Source of the DNA: Candidatus Heritagella intestinalis
GTDB lineage: Bacteria; Bacillota; Clostridia; Oscillospirales; Acutalibacteraceae
DNA: 64,000 nucleotides
Direction: 5' to 3'
Assembly: GCA_904420555.1 (NCBI GenBank)
Contig: CAJFVO010000007.1
Coordinates: 1 to 64,000, forward strand
The notes under the pieces are model-generated. The model saw only the letters and a list, made by a program, of their open reading frames with translations, ran no database searches and was not told where the DNA came from. A program made the position numbers and the translations under genes. Position 1 is the first letter of the stretch. Each line of letters starts with the position of its first letter. Positions 52,773 through 61,773 of the stretch are shown piece after piece.

Positions 52773-55169
52773 ATGAAGAAGAAATTTACGAAGCGGCTTT
52801 TGTCGTGGGTGATGGTAGCGGCGATGGTTATCTCCATGCTGCCCATCAGCGCTATGGCGACTGGGACTGGCAGCGGCAATGTGGCGAAGATTGGGGATAC
52901 CCAATATGCTACGCTGGATGCGGCTGTTGCAGCAGCTGCCGATGGTGCTACCATTGAGATGTTGGCGGATGGAGTAATATCGTCTATGCCGACTAAGACT
53001 TTGACTTTTACGGGAAATGGTACAATTTCTGTAACAGGAAAAGAATGGAATTCTTATCCGGCAGGTAAGACGTTGACTTTAGATGGCAAAGGTGTAAATT
53101 TTGAGTGGCGTGAAGATACGGGAAGTTGGCTGATGATGGGTGTTGCAGGTACTTTTACTGTAACAAACGGTGCAACAGCTACGTTTTATGTAAATAGTGA
53201 TACGGCAACCAGAACTGCAATTTATGGAGCAAATGGTACTGTAATAAATGTTTTAAACGGTTCTACTTTGCAGATTTTAGGAGAAAACACGTGGGGCCAT
53301 GATGGAGATGGCTTTGCTAGTGATGGCAGGATGTATATCAATGTTAAGAATCAGAGTACTTTTTTGATTGATGGTACAAATAGAGGCTTTGTTAATAGTC
53401 CCGTGTTAACCGTAGAGGATTCTAATTTTACCGTCCAGAATTGTACAGCTAATGCATCTAATGGCGGTAATTTCACTTTTGATAATTCCAAGATTAATTT
53501 TTCTGACAATAATGGTCATGGAATTTCTTCTACAAATTTAATTATTAAAAACCACACGACCGTAACAACTAATAACAATATTTATTACGGAACATACGCA
53601 TCGTCGAGCTTCAAGATGGATGGAACTTCGACTTTGACGATTAAAAATAGTGCAACAGAAAGAGTAACAGGTGGTACGTTTGCAGGCCTTCGTATTAGTG
53701 GTACAGGTAGTATTGCAGATGGTGCAAAAATTGTAATTGAAGATAATGGATATGCTGGTTTTTGGAATTCTGCTAACACTACTTTCGGTCAAGAAGTGGA
53801 TTTGACTATTATTCACAATGGTAAAAAAGAAGGTAATGGCGGTGGTATTTATAATAGTGGTACCCTTGTTCTTCCTTCTGACGCAGTAATTTATAATAAC
53901 TATGCTAATACCTCTGGTGCCGATATTTGTAGTACCAACAGTATCACTTTTGGTCAAGTAGGAAGCAATTGGGCATTGGAAGAATGTGAACCTGACCATC
54001 TGATTGATGGCTGGTATGTTGATGGCGCACGTAGCGATTCGAGTGTTCCTCGTTGGAATGCAGATGCAGAGGATGAGGCGGATAACTTTATTAAACCATA
54101 TGAGTTTGAAGGAGACTCTACGACAGTAACGGGTTCCATTTCTATTAGAGCCGCCCACGGGACAGATCCTATTGACAAGACCAGCTATCCTGGCCTGGAT
54201 AAGCAGATAAGCGATGCAAATGAACCTGAATGGAGCAACGATGATGTCGATGCAGCTGCTGGTCAGGATGTCAACTTTAAGCTGACCTCCAATGTTCCGG
54301 ATGACTTGCTCAACTACATTATTCCTGATGTAGATGAACCTGAAATTGTAACACCCGCCGCAGCGAATGCGTTGGTTCCTGTCAAGGACCGTGGTGAATA
54401 TCATTTGACTTTCCACGATAAGATGAATGATATGCTGGTGGATGCCACCGTGCCGGTAGTTACGCTTGACCGTCCAGATGGGCAAGAAGACGTGACTTTG
54501 ACGGCAGGTACCCACTATACTTACACTACCGATACTGGTGATGGTTGCGATTTCCATATCGCAATTGATTTGGTAGCACTGTATAATGCAGGTATCATTA
54601 AGGAAGCTGATATTGAAGCCGCAACCCCCATTGTTGTGACCTACAATGCTAAGCTGTCTGACGATGCAACTGCCGGTACTTACGAGAACGAAGCATGGAC
54701 AACTGTTGATGAAAATGAGTGGATAAGCGACCATGATAAGGTTTATGTTAACACTTATAAGCTGAGCATCTTCAAGTATGACCAGGCTACCGATGAGGCC
54801 CTGCCGGGTGCAACCTTTACACTGTATAACGATGAAAATTGTGCGGATGAACATATTGTTGCTACTGATTTGTCCGAGAATGACGGCTTTGCTTCCTTTG
54901 ACGGCTTAGACGCCGGTACCTACTACCTGAAGGAAACCGAAGCCCCCGAAGGCTATGTGTGCAGTGATACAGTTGTAACGATTATCATTGGCGAAGATGG
55001 ACAGCAAAATGCAGAGAATATTGTTAACGTCAAATTCGCCAACAGCCAGATCCCCCACACCGGCGGCATGGGCACTACCCTGTTCTCCATTGTGGGCGGC
55101 GCGCTCATCGCTACCGCTGGCGTAATCTTTGTGATTTCCCGGAAGAAGAGAGCCCGCAGCGCGGCTTGA
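52773..55169 (+). CDS. LPXTG-type surface adhesin or major pilin with beta-helix, D2 and Cna-B domains
   Basis: 798-residue exported protein. Signal peptide 1-30 (MLPISAMA). About 40-440 is a beta-helix-like region with Asn/Thr/Gly-rich strands and DGxTxE-type repeats. About 480-660 resembles an isopeptide-forming D2 domain (VNFKLTSNVPD, YHLTFHDKM, PIVVTYNAKL). About 670-755 is a Cna-B/SpaA domain with LPGATFTLYND and YYLKETEAPEGY. It ends in IPHTGG, a hydrophobic helix and RKKRARSAA. The sortase C and pilin genes downstream make it a likely pilus subunit or tip. Codon and base use of 52950-54170 are markedly AT-richer than the ends, which suggests a swapped central segment. Confidence 0.9.
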   Translation: MKKKFTKRLLSWVMVAAMVISMLPISAMATGTGSGNVAKIGDTQYATLDAAVAAAADGATIEMLADGVISSMPTKTLTFTGNGTISVTGKEWNSYPAGKTLTLDGKGVNFEWREDTGSWLMMGVAGTFTVTNGATATFYVNSDTATRTAIYGANGTVINVLNGSTLQILGENTWGHDGDGFASDGRMYINVKNQSTFLIDGTNRGFVNSPVLTVEDSNFTVQNCTANASNGGNFTFDNSKINFSDNNGHGISSTNLIIKNHTTVTTNNNIYYGTYASSSFKMDGTSTLTIKNSATERVTGGTFAGLRISGTGSIADGAKIVIEDNGYAGFWNSANTTFGQEVDLTIIHNGKKEGNGGGIYNSGTLVLPSDAVIYNNYANTSGADICSTNSITFGQVGSNWALEECEPDHLIDGWYVDGARSDSSVPRWNADAEDEADNFIKPYEFEGDSTTVTGSISIRAAHGTDPIDKTSYPGLDKQISDANEPEWSNDDVDAAAGQDVNFKLTSNVPDDLLNYIIPDVDEPEIVTPAAANALVPVKDRGEYHLTFHDKMNDMLVDATVPVVTLDRPDGQEDVTLTAGTHYTYTTDTGDGCDFHIAIDLVALYNAGIIKEADIEAATPIVVTYNAKLSDDATAGTYENEAWTTVDENEWISDHDKVYVNTYKLSIFKYDQATDEALPGATFTLYNDENCADEHIVATDLSENDGFASFDGLDAGTYYLKETEAPEGYVCSDTVVTIIIGEDGQQNAENIVNVKFANSQIPHTGGMGTTLFSIVGGALIATAGVIFVISRKKRARSAA

Positions 55170-55256
55170 TTCCCCTAAAAACCTAACGAAATAGCCGGGC
55201 TTTCCCGGCCTGCCTGGGCGGAGGAAGTCTTTTCCTCCGCCTTTTGGCATTTAGGG

Positions 55257-55286
55257 CTGGAACTTCCCTTTGGTGTGTGGTATAAT
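55257..55286 (+). promoter_or_regulatory. Possible promoter of the sortase C gene
   Basis: TATAAT (55281-55286) with a weak -35 CTGGAA (55257-55262), 18 bases apart. If used, sortase C and the small pilin have a transcript independent of the adhesin. Confidence 0.5.
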
Positions 55287-55324
55287 ACAATTGTTATCAC
55301 AATACTTGGAAAGGCCTTGGCAGA

Positions 55325-56179
55325 ATGAAACGAAAACCCCGCGCATCCACGGTGTTGGTCGTGCTTCTTTTGGTAGCCGGCCTGTGCGTGGTGCTCTACC
55401 CAACCGCCAGCGACCTTTTTTACCGCTGGCAGGCCGAACAGGAAATTGAACAGTATAACCAAGTCACCGAAGCCGCCCCGGAAGATTATTCCGAGCTGTG
55501 GGAGGCTGCGGAAGCATATAACCGCCAGTTAGCAGAGCAGGGGGCCACCCTTTTTGGAATTTCCACCCAGGAAGAAGAGGAGGTCTTTCACCTGCTCAAC
55601 CCCCTGGGGACCGGTATGATGGGCTATATTGATATCCCCGCCATTGATGTGTATCTGCCCATTTATCAGGGCACCGGGGAGCGGGCCCTGCAGTCTGGCG
55701 CTGGCTATTGGCTGGGGACCAGCCTGCCTACCGGCGGCGAAAGCACCCATTGCGTTCTCACGGCCCACAACGGGCTGGTAAAGGCCAAAATGTTCACCGA
55801 CTTGGATAAACTAAAGCTGGGCGATCGGTTTTCCCTGCAAATCCTTGACCGGACTTTGACCTATCAGGTGGATCAGATTCTGGTCACAGTGCCGGAGGAT
55901 ACCAGCGCTTTGCAGATCGTAGAGGGCAAGGATTACGTCACCCTGTATACCTGCACCCCCTACGGCATCAACACCCACCGGCTTTTGGTGCGGGGCGTGC
56001 GGGTGGACGATCAGGAAACCGAGGGCGAAAGCCTCAGCCGGATTCCCGCCCAGGGGAACGGCGCGTTGTATATTTCGTTCTTTGTGTTGCCCTTGCTGGC
56101 CCTCCGGGGCCTGCGGGTGTATTGGCAACACAGAAAGCAAAAGAAAGTGAAAGAAGGGGGTTCCCATGAAGAAAACTAA
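55325..56179 (+). CDS. srtC: Class C sortase (pilin polymerase)
   Basis: 284-residue membrane transpeptidase that links pilin subunits. N-terminal helix (VLVVLLLVAGLCVVLYP), then YIDIPAIDVYLPIYQGTGE, the His motif LTAHNGLVKAKMFTDL and the Cys motif LYTCTPYGINTHRLLVRG typical of class C, then a second membrane helix at the C-terminus (YISFFVLPLLALRG). Two membrane helices and the TCTPYGINTHR block mark class C. No obvious lid motif (DPW/DPF) was found before the catalytic domain. The next gene, a small Cna-B pilin, overlaps by 14 bases and is the likely substrate with the adhesin. Confidence 0.94.
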   Translation: MKRKPRASTVLVVLLLVAGLCVVLYPTASDLFYRWQAEQEIEQYNQVTEAAPEDYSELWEAAEAYNRQLAEQGATLFGISTQEEEEVFHLLNPLGTGMMGYIDIPAIDVYLPIYQGTGERALQSGAGYWLGTSLPTGGESTHCVLTAHNGLVKAKMFTDLDKLKLGDRFSLQILDRTLTYQVDQILVTVPEDTSALQIVEGKDYVTLYTCTPYGINTHRLLVRGVRVDDQETEGESLSRIPAQGNGALYISFFVLPLLALRGLRVYWQHRKQKKVKEGGSHEEN

Positions 56180-57011
56180 ACTCTTTTTCAGATCGCTGGC
56201 ACTGCTGCTTTTGACAGTGCTGCTGGTTCCTTTTGGCGCCGTGGCCAGTGCCGCAGGGGGAAACTCCCTGACATTGCAATACCCTTGTTCCGGGGCGGAG
56301 TTTCGGGTTTACCGGGTGGCCGACGCCAGCCCCGGTATTGACGGCAGCTACACCCTGGAGGGAGACTTTGCGGGGCTTTCCGTGGAGGTGCCCGGCGAAA
56401 GCTGGCGGAGCGCCGCCTTGGAGCTGGCTTCCCACGCCGCAGGCATTTCCCCGGACGTCCGGGGCGAGATCTCAGGGGGTTCCCTGACCTTCTCCGGCCT
56501 GGAGGACGGCCTCTATCTGGTGGACGGCAATGCGGCGGTGAGCAATGGCATCCGCTATACGCCGGTGCCGTTTTTGGTGATTGTTTCCGGCGGCAGCGTC
56601 CTATCTCAGGTGAAGTCTGACCAGGAGCCGGTGGAAGAAGAGCCGGTGTCCTATCAGGTGAAGAAGGTGTGGAAGGGCGATGACGCCGATGACCGGCCGG
56701 GTTCGGTTGCCATCCGTCTCCTGCGGGACGGCCAGTTGGTGGAGACCGTCACCCTCAACGCCAATAACCAGTGGACCTATACCTGGGAAGATACCCCCGG
56801 CCATACCTGGCAGGTGGAAGAAGCTCAGGTGCCTAATGGCTACCAGGCTTCTGTGAGCCAGTCCGGCAATACCTTTACGGTGACCAATACCTGGAAAACG
56901 CCGGGAGAGCAGCCCGGCACCGGCGACACCACCTTTATTGCAGCCGCCTTGGTCCTGCTTCTGATCTCCGCCGGCGCCTTTGTGGTCATCCGCAGAAAGA
57001 ACAGAGCATAA
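56166..57011 (+). CDS. Small Cna-B-type pilin with QPGTGD signal
   Basis: 281-residue exported protein. Signal peptide 1-29 (AVASAAGG). About 30-160 begins with GAEFRVYRVADASPG, a pilin-like beta domain, and about 165-245 is a Cna-B domain with QVKKVWKGDDADDRPGSV and WTYTWEDTPGHTWQVEE. The end is QPGTGD, a hydrophobic helix and IRRKNRA. It overlaps srtC by 14 bases. Likely a pilus subunit joined by the class C sortase. Confidence 0.9.
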   Translation: MKKTKLFFRSLALLLLTVLLVPFGAVASAAGGNSLTLQYPCSGAEFRVYRVADASPGIDGSYTLEGDFAGLSVEVPGESWRSAALELASHAAGISPDVRGEISGGSLTFSGLEDGLYLVDGNAAVSNGIRYTPVPFLVIVSGGSVLSQVKSDQEPVEEEPVSYQVKKVWKGDDADDRPGSVAIRLLRDGQLVETVTLNANNQWTYTWEDTPGHTWQVEEAQVPNGYQASVSQSGNTFTVTNTWKTPGEQPGTGDTTFIAAALVLLLISAGAFVVIRRKNRA

Positions 57012-57062
57012 AACGAAACGCATCAATCTGAAAATTCCTTTTTATTTTGTAACTCCTTTCTC

Positions 57063-57110
57063 AAAGGGAACCTTCAGCGGCCCGTGCACAGCCGTTGGGG
57101 GTTCCCTTTT
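57063..57110 (+). terminator. Terminator of the srtC-pilin transcript
   Basis: AAAGGGAACC (57063-57072) pairs with GGTTCCCTTT (57100-57109), followed by TG. The loop is long (27 bases), so it may be partial. Confidence 0.7.
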
Positions 57111-57199
57111 GTCTGCGCCCATACCGGGACATAACCTCGGGGATGGGCGCATATATTTTCCCAAAAAGAATCTTCCAGAAGGAAAGAGAGGGGGAGCCC

Positions 57200-57808
57200 G
57201 TGAAAGAGTCTGTGGAGAAATCCGTGAAGGAATTTGCGAAGAAATCTGCGAAAAAATCTGGGAAGCCCACCAAAAAGCGGCTGTTGGCTTTGGGAGCCGC
57301 GGCGGTGGTCACGGTGACGGCGGTGTGGTTGGTTCCCAAAGGAAGCCCTGCCCCGGAGAATTCCCTGAATACGGCGGCGGCCACCGCAGATGAGCGCATT
57401 GCGTTTTTGGAGCAGTTTGGCTGGGAGGTGGAGGCTGAACCCCTGGAGATCCGGGAAGTGGAGATCCCGGAGGAGTTTGACCAGGTGTATACCCGGTACA
57501 ACCAGCTGCAGCAGGAGCAGGGCATGGACCTGCTGCCCTATGCGGGCCGAACCTGCAAGCAGTGGATTTACCGGGTGACCAATTATCCCGACCCAGTGGA
57601 GGAAGTCCGGGCGGTGCTGTTGGTGTATGAGGGGCAAGTGGTGGGCGGAGACATCAGCTCCACGTCCCTGAACGGCTTTATGACGGGGTTTGACGGTTCC
57701 GGCGGCAGCGCGGAGCAGGCGGCGGCTTCCCCGGCGGAGAGCGGCGCGGCAGAGGCCCAGCCGGAGGTTTCCTCAGAGGTTCCCGCAGATGCCTGGCCGG
57801 TGGATTGA
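57200..57808 (+). CDS. DUF4830-like membrane-anchored protein
   Basis: 202-residue protein: Lys-rich cytoplasmic N-terminus (KEFAKKSAKKSGKPTKKR), one membrane helix (LLALGAAAVVTVTAVWLV), then a domain of about 90 residues with ERIAFLEQFGWEVE, QVYTRYNQLQQEQGMDL and CKQWIYRVTNYPDPVEEV, matching the DUF4830 type, and an Ala/Glu/Ser tail. GTG 57200 has GGGGGAG just upstream; an alternative ATG at 57143 lacks a site. Function unknown. It follows the pilus genes but is separated by a hairpin. Confidence 0.7.
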   Translation: MKESVEKSVKEFAKKSAKKSGKPTKKRLLALGAAAVVTVTAVWLVPKGSPAPENSLNTAAATADERIAFLEQFGWEVEAEPLEIREVEIPEEFDQVYTRYNQLQQEQGMDLLPYAGRTCKQWIYRVTNYPDPVEEVRAVLLVYEGQVVGGDISSTSLNGFMTGFDGSGGSAEQAAASPAESGAAEAQPEVSSEVPADAWPVD

Positions 57809-57811
57809 GCC

Positions 57812-57832
57812 GGCCCGGAGGGGCCTTTTTTG
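57812..57832 (+). terminator. Short terminator
   Basis: GGCCCGGAGGGGCC hairpin followed by TTTTTT. Confidence 0.75.
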
Positions 57833-57931
57833 GAGTGGTTTCCGATTTTTGGTGAGAGGCAACGGAAAAGCCTTTGCTCCTTTGGGCAGGTTGACGATTT
57901 TCAAATAAAGCCCAAATTCGACAAAAAACCT

Positions 57932-57961
57932 TTGCGTTTCCTGTAGGTTTTACGCTATAAT
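57932..57961 (+). promoter_or_regulatory. Promoter of the pseudouridine synthase gene
   Basis: TTGCGT (57932-57937) and TATAAT (57956-57961), 18 bases apart. Confidence 0.75.
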
Positions 57962-58003
57962 AGAGACGTTGCCCAAAACAGGAAGCGGAAAGAAGTGAGA
58001 AAC

Positions 58004-58711
58004 ATGGCGCAGGAGCGGCTGGATAAAATACTGGCCTCCCAGGGATTGGGAAGCCGGAAAGAAGTGGGACAGTGGATCCGCCGGGGGCTGGTGCAGGTCA
58101 ACGGGGAGATCGTCCGCCGGCCGGAGCAGAAGGCCGATCCGGAGACCGATGCAGTGTATCTGGAAGGGAAGCCGGTGACGGTGCAGAAATACCTTTACCT
58201 GATGATGAATAAGCCGGCCGGGGTCCTTTCCGCTGCCCGGGATCCCCGCACCCCCACGGTGGTGGACCTGCTGCCGGAGCCTTTGCGGCGCCGGGGGCTG
58301 TTCCCCGCCGGCCGGCTGGACAAGGATACCACCGGCCTGCTGCTCCTTACCGATGACGGCGACTGGGTCCACCGGGTGATTTCCCCCAAAAGCCATGTGT
58401 ACAAGCTCTATGAGGCGGTGCTGGACGCCCCGGTGGAGGAAACGGATGTGGAGGCATTTGCCAGGGGGATCCCCCTCAAGGGCTTTACCTGCCTGCCAGC
58501 CCGGCTCCATTTGCCTCAAGAGGGGAACACAGCCCGGGTGGAGGTCTGCGAAGGGAAATTCCATCAGGTAAAGCGCATGTTTGCCGCCCGGGGGAAAACC
58601 GTCCTTCAGCTGCGCCGCCTGCGGGTGGGCGGCCTTTGGCTGGACCCTTCCCTGAAGCCCGGGGAAATCCGGGAATTGACAGAGAAGGAGCGGGAACTCA
58701 TCTTTTTATAG
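58004..58711 (+). CDS. rsuA: 16S rRNA pseudouridine synthase, RsuA/RluB family
   Basis: 235-residue RNA-modifying enzyme. The N-terminal S4 domain (MAQERLDKILASQGLGSRKE, GLVQVNGEIV) is followed by the catalytic domain with FPAGRLDKDTTGLLLLTDDG, which carries the catalytic Asp, and the C-terminal GKFHQVKRMF block. The size and the KPAGVLSA segment fit the RsuA/RluB group; target position (16S 516 or 23S 2605) cannot be decided here. ATG 58004 is used; GTG 57995 is possible. Confidence 0.9.
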   Translation: MAQERLDKILASQGLGSRKEVGQWIRRGLVQVNGEIVRRPEQKADPETDAVYLEGKPVTVQKYLYLMMNKPAGVLSAARDPRTPTVVDLLPEPLRRRGLFPAGRLDKDTTGLLLLTDDGDWVHRVISPKSHVYKLYEAVLDAPVEETDVEAFARGIPLKGFTCLPARLHLPQEGNTARVEVCEGKFHQVKRMFAARGKTVLQLRRLRVGGLWLDPSLKPGEIRELTEKERELIFL

Positions 58712-58904
58712 CAACTTGCACCAAATCTTCGGAAATCCTTTGGCTTTTAGAAGATTTTCATAAACAACAAACCGAAAGTTTGGGTAAATCCAGTCTATTT
58801 TCTTTTCTCAATTTCTGCTATACTGTTTATAGCAAATTCCCGTGTCAGTAATACATAGGAATGTGTAGGGTCAATTTAAACAAACAGTCTTCAGGAGGTT
58901 CATT

Positions 58905-60017
58905 ATGGCAAGTGTAACTTTGAAAAATGTCTACAAAATCTATGCCGGCGGCGTAACAGCCGTAACCGACTTCAACCTGGATATTGCCGATAAAGAATTC
59001 ATCATTCTGGTCGGTCCTTCCGGCTGCGGCAAATCCACGACTCTGAGAATGATCGCTGGTCTGGAAGAGATCAGCAAGGGCGAACTGTATATCGGCGACA
59101 CCCTGGCAAACGAAGTGGCCCCCAAGGACCGCGATATCGCAATGGTGTTCCAGAACTACGCTCTGTATCCCCACATGACCGTGTATGACAACATGGCTTT
59201 CGGCCTGAAGCTGCGCAAGACCCCCAAGGATGAGATCAAGCGCCGTGTAGAAGAAGCTGCCCGCATTCTGGATATCTCCCACCTGCTGGACAGAAAGCCC
59301 AAGGCTCTTTCCGGCGGCCAGAGACAGCGTGTTGCCCTGGGCCGTGCTATCGTCCGTGACCCCAAGGTATTCCTGCTGGACGAACCTCTTTCCAACCTGG
59401 ACGCGAAGCTGCGTGCCCAGATGAGAACCGAGATCGCCAAGCTGCACAAGAGACTGGGCACCACCTTTATCTACGTTACCCACGACCAGACCGAAGCTAT
59501 GACCATGGGCGACCGCATCGTGGTTATGAAGGACGGCTTCATTCAGCAGGTGGATACGCCTCAAAACCTGTATGACTTCCCCTGCAACGAGTTCGTGGCC
59601 GGCTTTATGGGCTCTCCCCAAATGAACTTTATCGACGCTGTTGTTGGCAAGGCCGGCAGTGACCTGACCCTGACCTTCGGCAACTGCACCATTAAGGTTC
59701 CCGCCAACAAGGCTGCCGGCACCGACCTGGCCAGCTATGTGGGCAAGGATGTTGTGTTCGGCATCCGTCCTGAGGACGTGCATGACGAGCCTGATTTCCT
59801 GGCAAAGGTTTCTGACGGCATTGCAGAGGCTGACGTGGAAGTTACCGAATTGATGGGCGCTGAGACCTATCTGTATCTGAACTGCGAAGGCAACGCCATC
59901 ACCGCTCGCGTGGATCCCGCTTCCACCGCAAAGCCCGGCGACCGCGTAAAGATCGCTTTCGACCTGCGCAAGATGCATGTATTCGATAAGGAGACGGAGA
60001 AGACCATCCTGAACTAA
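58905..60017 (+). CDS. msmK: Sugar ABC transporter ATP-binding protein (UgpC/MsmK type)
   Basis: 370-residue ATPase energising carbohydrate importers of the CUT1 class. Walker A GPSGCGKSTTLRMI, Q-loop MVFQNYALYPHMTV, signature LSGGQRQRVALGRAI, Walker B VFLLDEPLSNLD, then a regulatory MOBE-type domain (about 240-370) with FGIRPEDVHDEPDFL. Single-gene transcript with AGGAGG upstream and a strong terminator. As in other Firmicutes, one such ATPase may serve several permeases; none is in the window. Confidence 0.95.
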   Translation: MASVTLKNVYKIYAGGVTAVTDFNLDIADKEFIILVGPSGCGKSTTLRMIAGLEEISKGELYIGDTLANEVAPKDRDIAMVFQNYALYPHMTVYDNMAFGLKLRKTPKDEIKRRVEEAARILDISHLLDRKPKALSGGQRQRVALGRAIVRDPKVFLLDEPLSNLDAKLRAQMRTEIAKLHKRLGTTFIYVTHDQTEAMTMGDRIVVMKDGFIQQVDTPQNLYDFPCNEFVAGFMGSPQMNFIDAVVGKAGSDLTLTFGNCTIKVPANKAAGTDLASYVGKDVVFGIRPEDVHDEPDFLAKVSDGIAEADVEVTELMGAETYLYLNCEGNAITARVDPASTAKPGDRVKIAFDLRKMHVFDKETEKTILN

Positions 60018-60053
60018 GGAAAGTTGACTGCCTGTCTTAACATAATCAACCGG

Positions 60054-60092
60054 TTCCCGGGAGCGCTCAGCGCTCCCGGGAATTTTGTATTT
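60054..60092 (+). terminator. Terminator of msmK
   Basis: TTCCCGGGAGCGCT and AGCGCTCCCGGGAA are a perfect 14-bp palindrome with a single-base centre, followed by TTTTGTATTTTT. Confidence 0.88.
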
Positions 60093-60256
60093 TTCCGGGA
60101 TTTTATGGAAATCCCAGCCTTTTGAGGGCCAAAAACCGAGGGAGTTTCTGCACAAGGGATTCGGCAAAAATCCCGAAAAATCCGGTAATTCCGGGGCTTT
60201 CCGGGAGCCCCGTGCCCAGTAATCATAAATTATTTAAAAAATCGTCTATTTCCCTG

Positions 60257-60285
60257 TTGATATTTCGGCTGAATTTATGTAGAAT
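60257..60285 (+). promoter_or_regulatory. Promoter of the CdaR-type regulator
   Basis: TTGATA (60257-60262) and TAGAAT (60280-60285), 17 bases apart. It leaves a leader of about 150 bases. Confidence 0.78.
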
Positions 60286-60299
60286 GTAAATAGAGGTTT

Positions 60300-60420
60300 T
60301 GTCTCCGCTGGCTCTGACAGCTTGGGGCAAGCGGGAAAGGTTGAAAGCTGCCTATCCAAACGGCAAACCACGGGCGTGGGCCTACTGGCAGCGCCGTACA
60401 TGCACCGGCGATTTTATTGA
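60300..60420 (+). ncRNA. Possible structured leader of the CdaR-type gene
   Basis: GC-rich leader within an AT-rich surrounding, with CTGG/CAG near 60308-60325, CCACG/CGTGG at 60368-60379 and CGCCG/CGGCG at 60392-60408. It did not match the riboswitch cores I know. Conserved structure is not demonstrated. Confidence 0.35.
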
Positions 60421-60439
60421 ATAAAGTGAGGGAAAATCT

Positions 60440-61525
60440 ATGTCGAACAGATTGTTTCAGGGCGTCATCCATCAGATGCGTGACGCTATCGACCGTACTA
60501 TTGGCGTCATTGACGAAACTTCCGTGATTATTGCGTGCAGTGAATTGGGACGCATCGGCGAGGTAAATGAGAGCGTGACCGCTGAATCAATGGCTTCTCC
60601 GGATGCTTTTGTGGTCAACGGCTACACCTACCATTCTTTTGGGAACCGTCCCCGCCCGGAATATGCGGTCTTTGTTTCCGGCAATGACCCGGAAGCTGCC
60701 CGTTATGCAAACCTGCTGGCCATCTCCCTGAGCAGCATCAAGCAGTATTACGATGAAAAGTACGACCGCGGCAACTTTATCAAGAACGTGATTCTGGATA
60801 ACATCCTGCCCGGCGATATCTATCTCAAGGCCCGGGAGCTCCGTTTCAATTCCGACGTGAGCCGCGTGTGCATGCTGATTAAGATTACCAACAAAACGGA
60901 CATTTCCGCCTATGATGTGGTGCAGAACCTGTTCCCCGATAAGAGCAAGGATTTCGTCATCAACATCAACGAGTCGGACATTGCCCTGGTGAAGGAAGTC
61001 CGTCCCGGCATTGAGCCCAAGGACCTGGACAAGCTGGCCGGTTCCATTGTGGACACCCTTTCCAGCGAGTTCTACACCCACTGCGTGGTGGGTATCGGCA
61101 CCATGGTGACGGGCATTAAGGATTTGGCCCGTTCCTTTAAGGAGGCCCAGGTGGCCCTGGAAGTGGGTAAGGTATTTGACACCGAGCGCCCCATCGTCAG
61201 CTATGACAACCTGGGAATTGCCCGTTTGATTTATCAGCTGCCCACCACCCTGTGCGATATGTTCCTGAAGGAAGTCTTTAAGCGCGGTTCCATCGAGTCC
61301 CTGGACCAGGAGACCCTGTTCACCATCCAGCGGTTCTTTGAGAACAACCTGAACGTTTCCGAGACTTCCCGGAAGCTGTTTGTCCACCGCAACACCCTGG
61401 TCTACCGCCTGGAGAAGATCAAGAAGATCACCGGCCTGGATCTGCGGGAGTTTGAGGACGCCATTGTGTTTAAGGTGGCCCTGATGGTTAAGAAATACCT
61501 CTCCTCCAACCCGGTGAAATTCTAA
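60440..61525 (+). CDS. CdaR/PucR-family transcriptional regulator
   Basis: 361-residue regulator. The N-terminal ~120 residues form a sensor-like domain (IGVIDETSVIIACSELGRIG, FVVNGYTYHSFGNRP). About 130-270 is a GGDEF-like CdaR domain without catalytic residues. The end has the PucR-type helix-turn-helix: FFENNLNVSETSRKLFVHRN, then TLVYRLEKIKKITGLDLR. Related proteins respond to sugar acids or purines; the ligand here is unknown. It stands between the sugar ABC ATPase and ftsEX, with its own promoter and terminator. Confidence 0.88.
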   Translation: MSNRLFQGVIHQMRDAIDRTIGVIDETSVIIACSELGRIGEVNESVTAESMASPDAFVVNGYTYHSFGNRPRPEYAVFVSGNDPEAARYANLLAISLSSIKQYYDEKYDRGNFIKNVILDNILPGDIYLKARELRFNSDVSRVCMLIKITNKTDISAYDVVQNLFPDKSKDFVININESDIALVKEVRPGIEPKDLDKLAGSIVDTLSSEFYTHCVVGIGTMVTGIKDLARSFKEAQVALEVGKVFDTERPIVSYDNLGIARLIYQLPTTLCDMFLKEVFKRGSIESLDQETLFTIQRFFENNLNVSETSRKLFVHRNTLVYRLEKIKKITGLDLREFEDAIVFKVALMVKKYLSSNPVKF

Positions 61526-61595
61526 AAAACCCGGGAGAATGGGGAAATCCCGCAAAAGATTACAAAATTATTACAAATTTATTCTTTAAAAGAAT

Positions 61596-61656
61596 TATAA
61601 AAGCGCTGCCCGTTGGTATTATGTGAACGTACTGCCGGATAAGCGCTTTTATTTTT
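61596..61656 (+). terminator. Terminator after the CdaR-type gene
   Basis: ATAAAAGCGCT and AGCGCTTTTAT pair across a long loop, followed by TTTTTG. Confidence 0.75.
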
Positions 61657-61773
61657 GCGTTTTATAGCGGCAGCTCTTGTTGTAAGTAGTCGAATTCCGG
61701 AAAATAGGCCGGCCGGTGACTGTCGCCGGGAAGTGTAGATACCGTATGTGATTTGAGGACAGGAGGGACAAGT

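Larger units (their letters stand above)
60018..60439. other. 422-base interval: terminator, promoter and long leader
   Basis: The msmK terminator is at 60054-60092, a promoter at 60257-60285 and a structured-looking leader at 60300-60420. Between them, 60093-60230 holds further short stem-like repeats of CCCGGAA/TTCCGGG type but no gene. Confidence 0.6.

Noticed and set aside
53538-54854. 438-codon open frame on the minus strand inside the adhesin gene
   Set aside because: It is antisense to the well-supported adhesin, its translation is Cys/Ile-rich without domains, and there is no ribosome site. It is an effect of the AT-rich codon bias of the sense gene.
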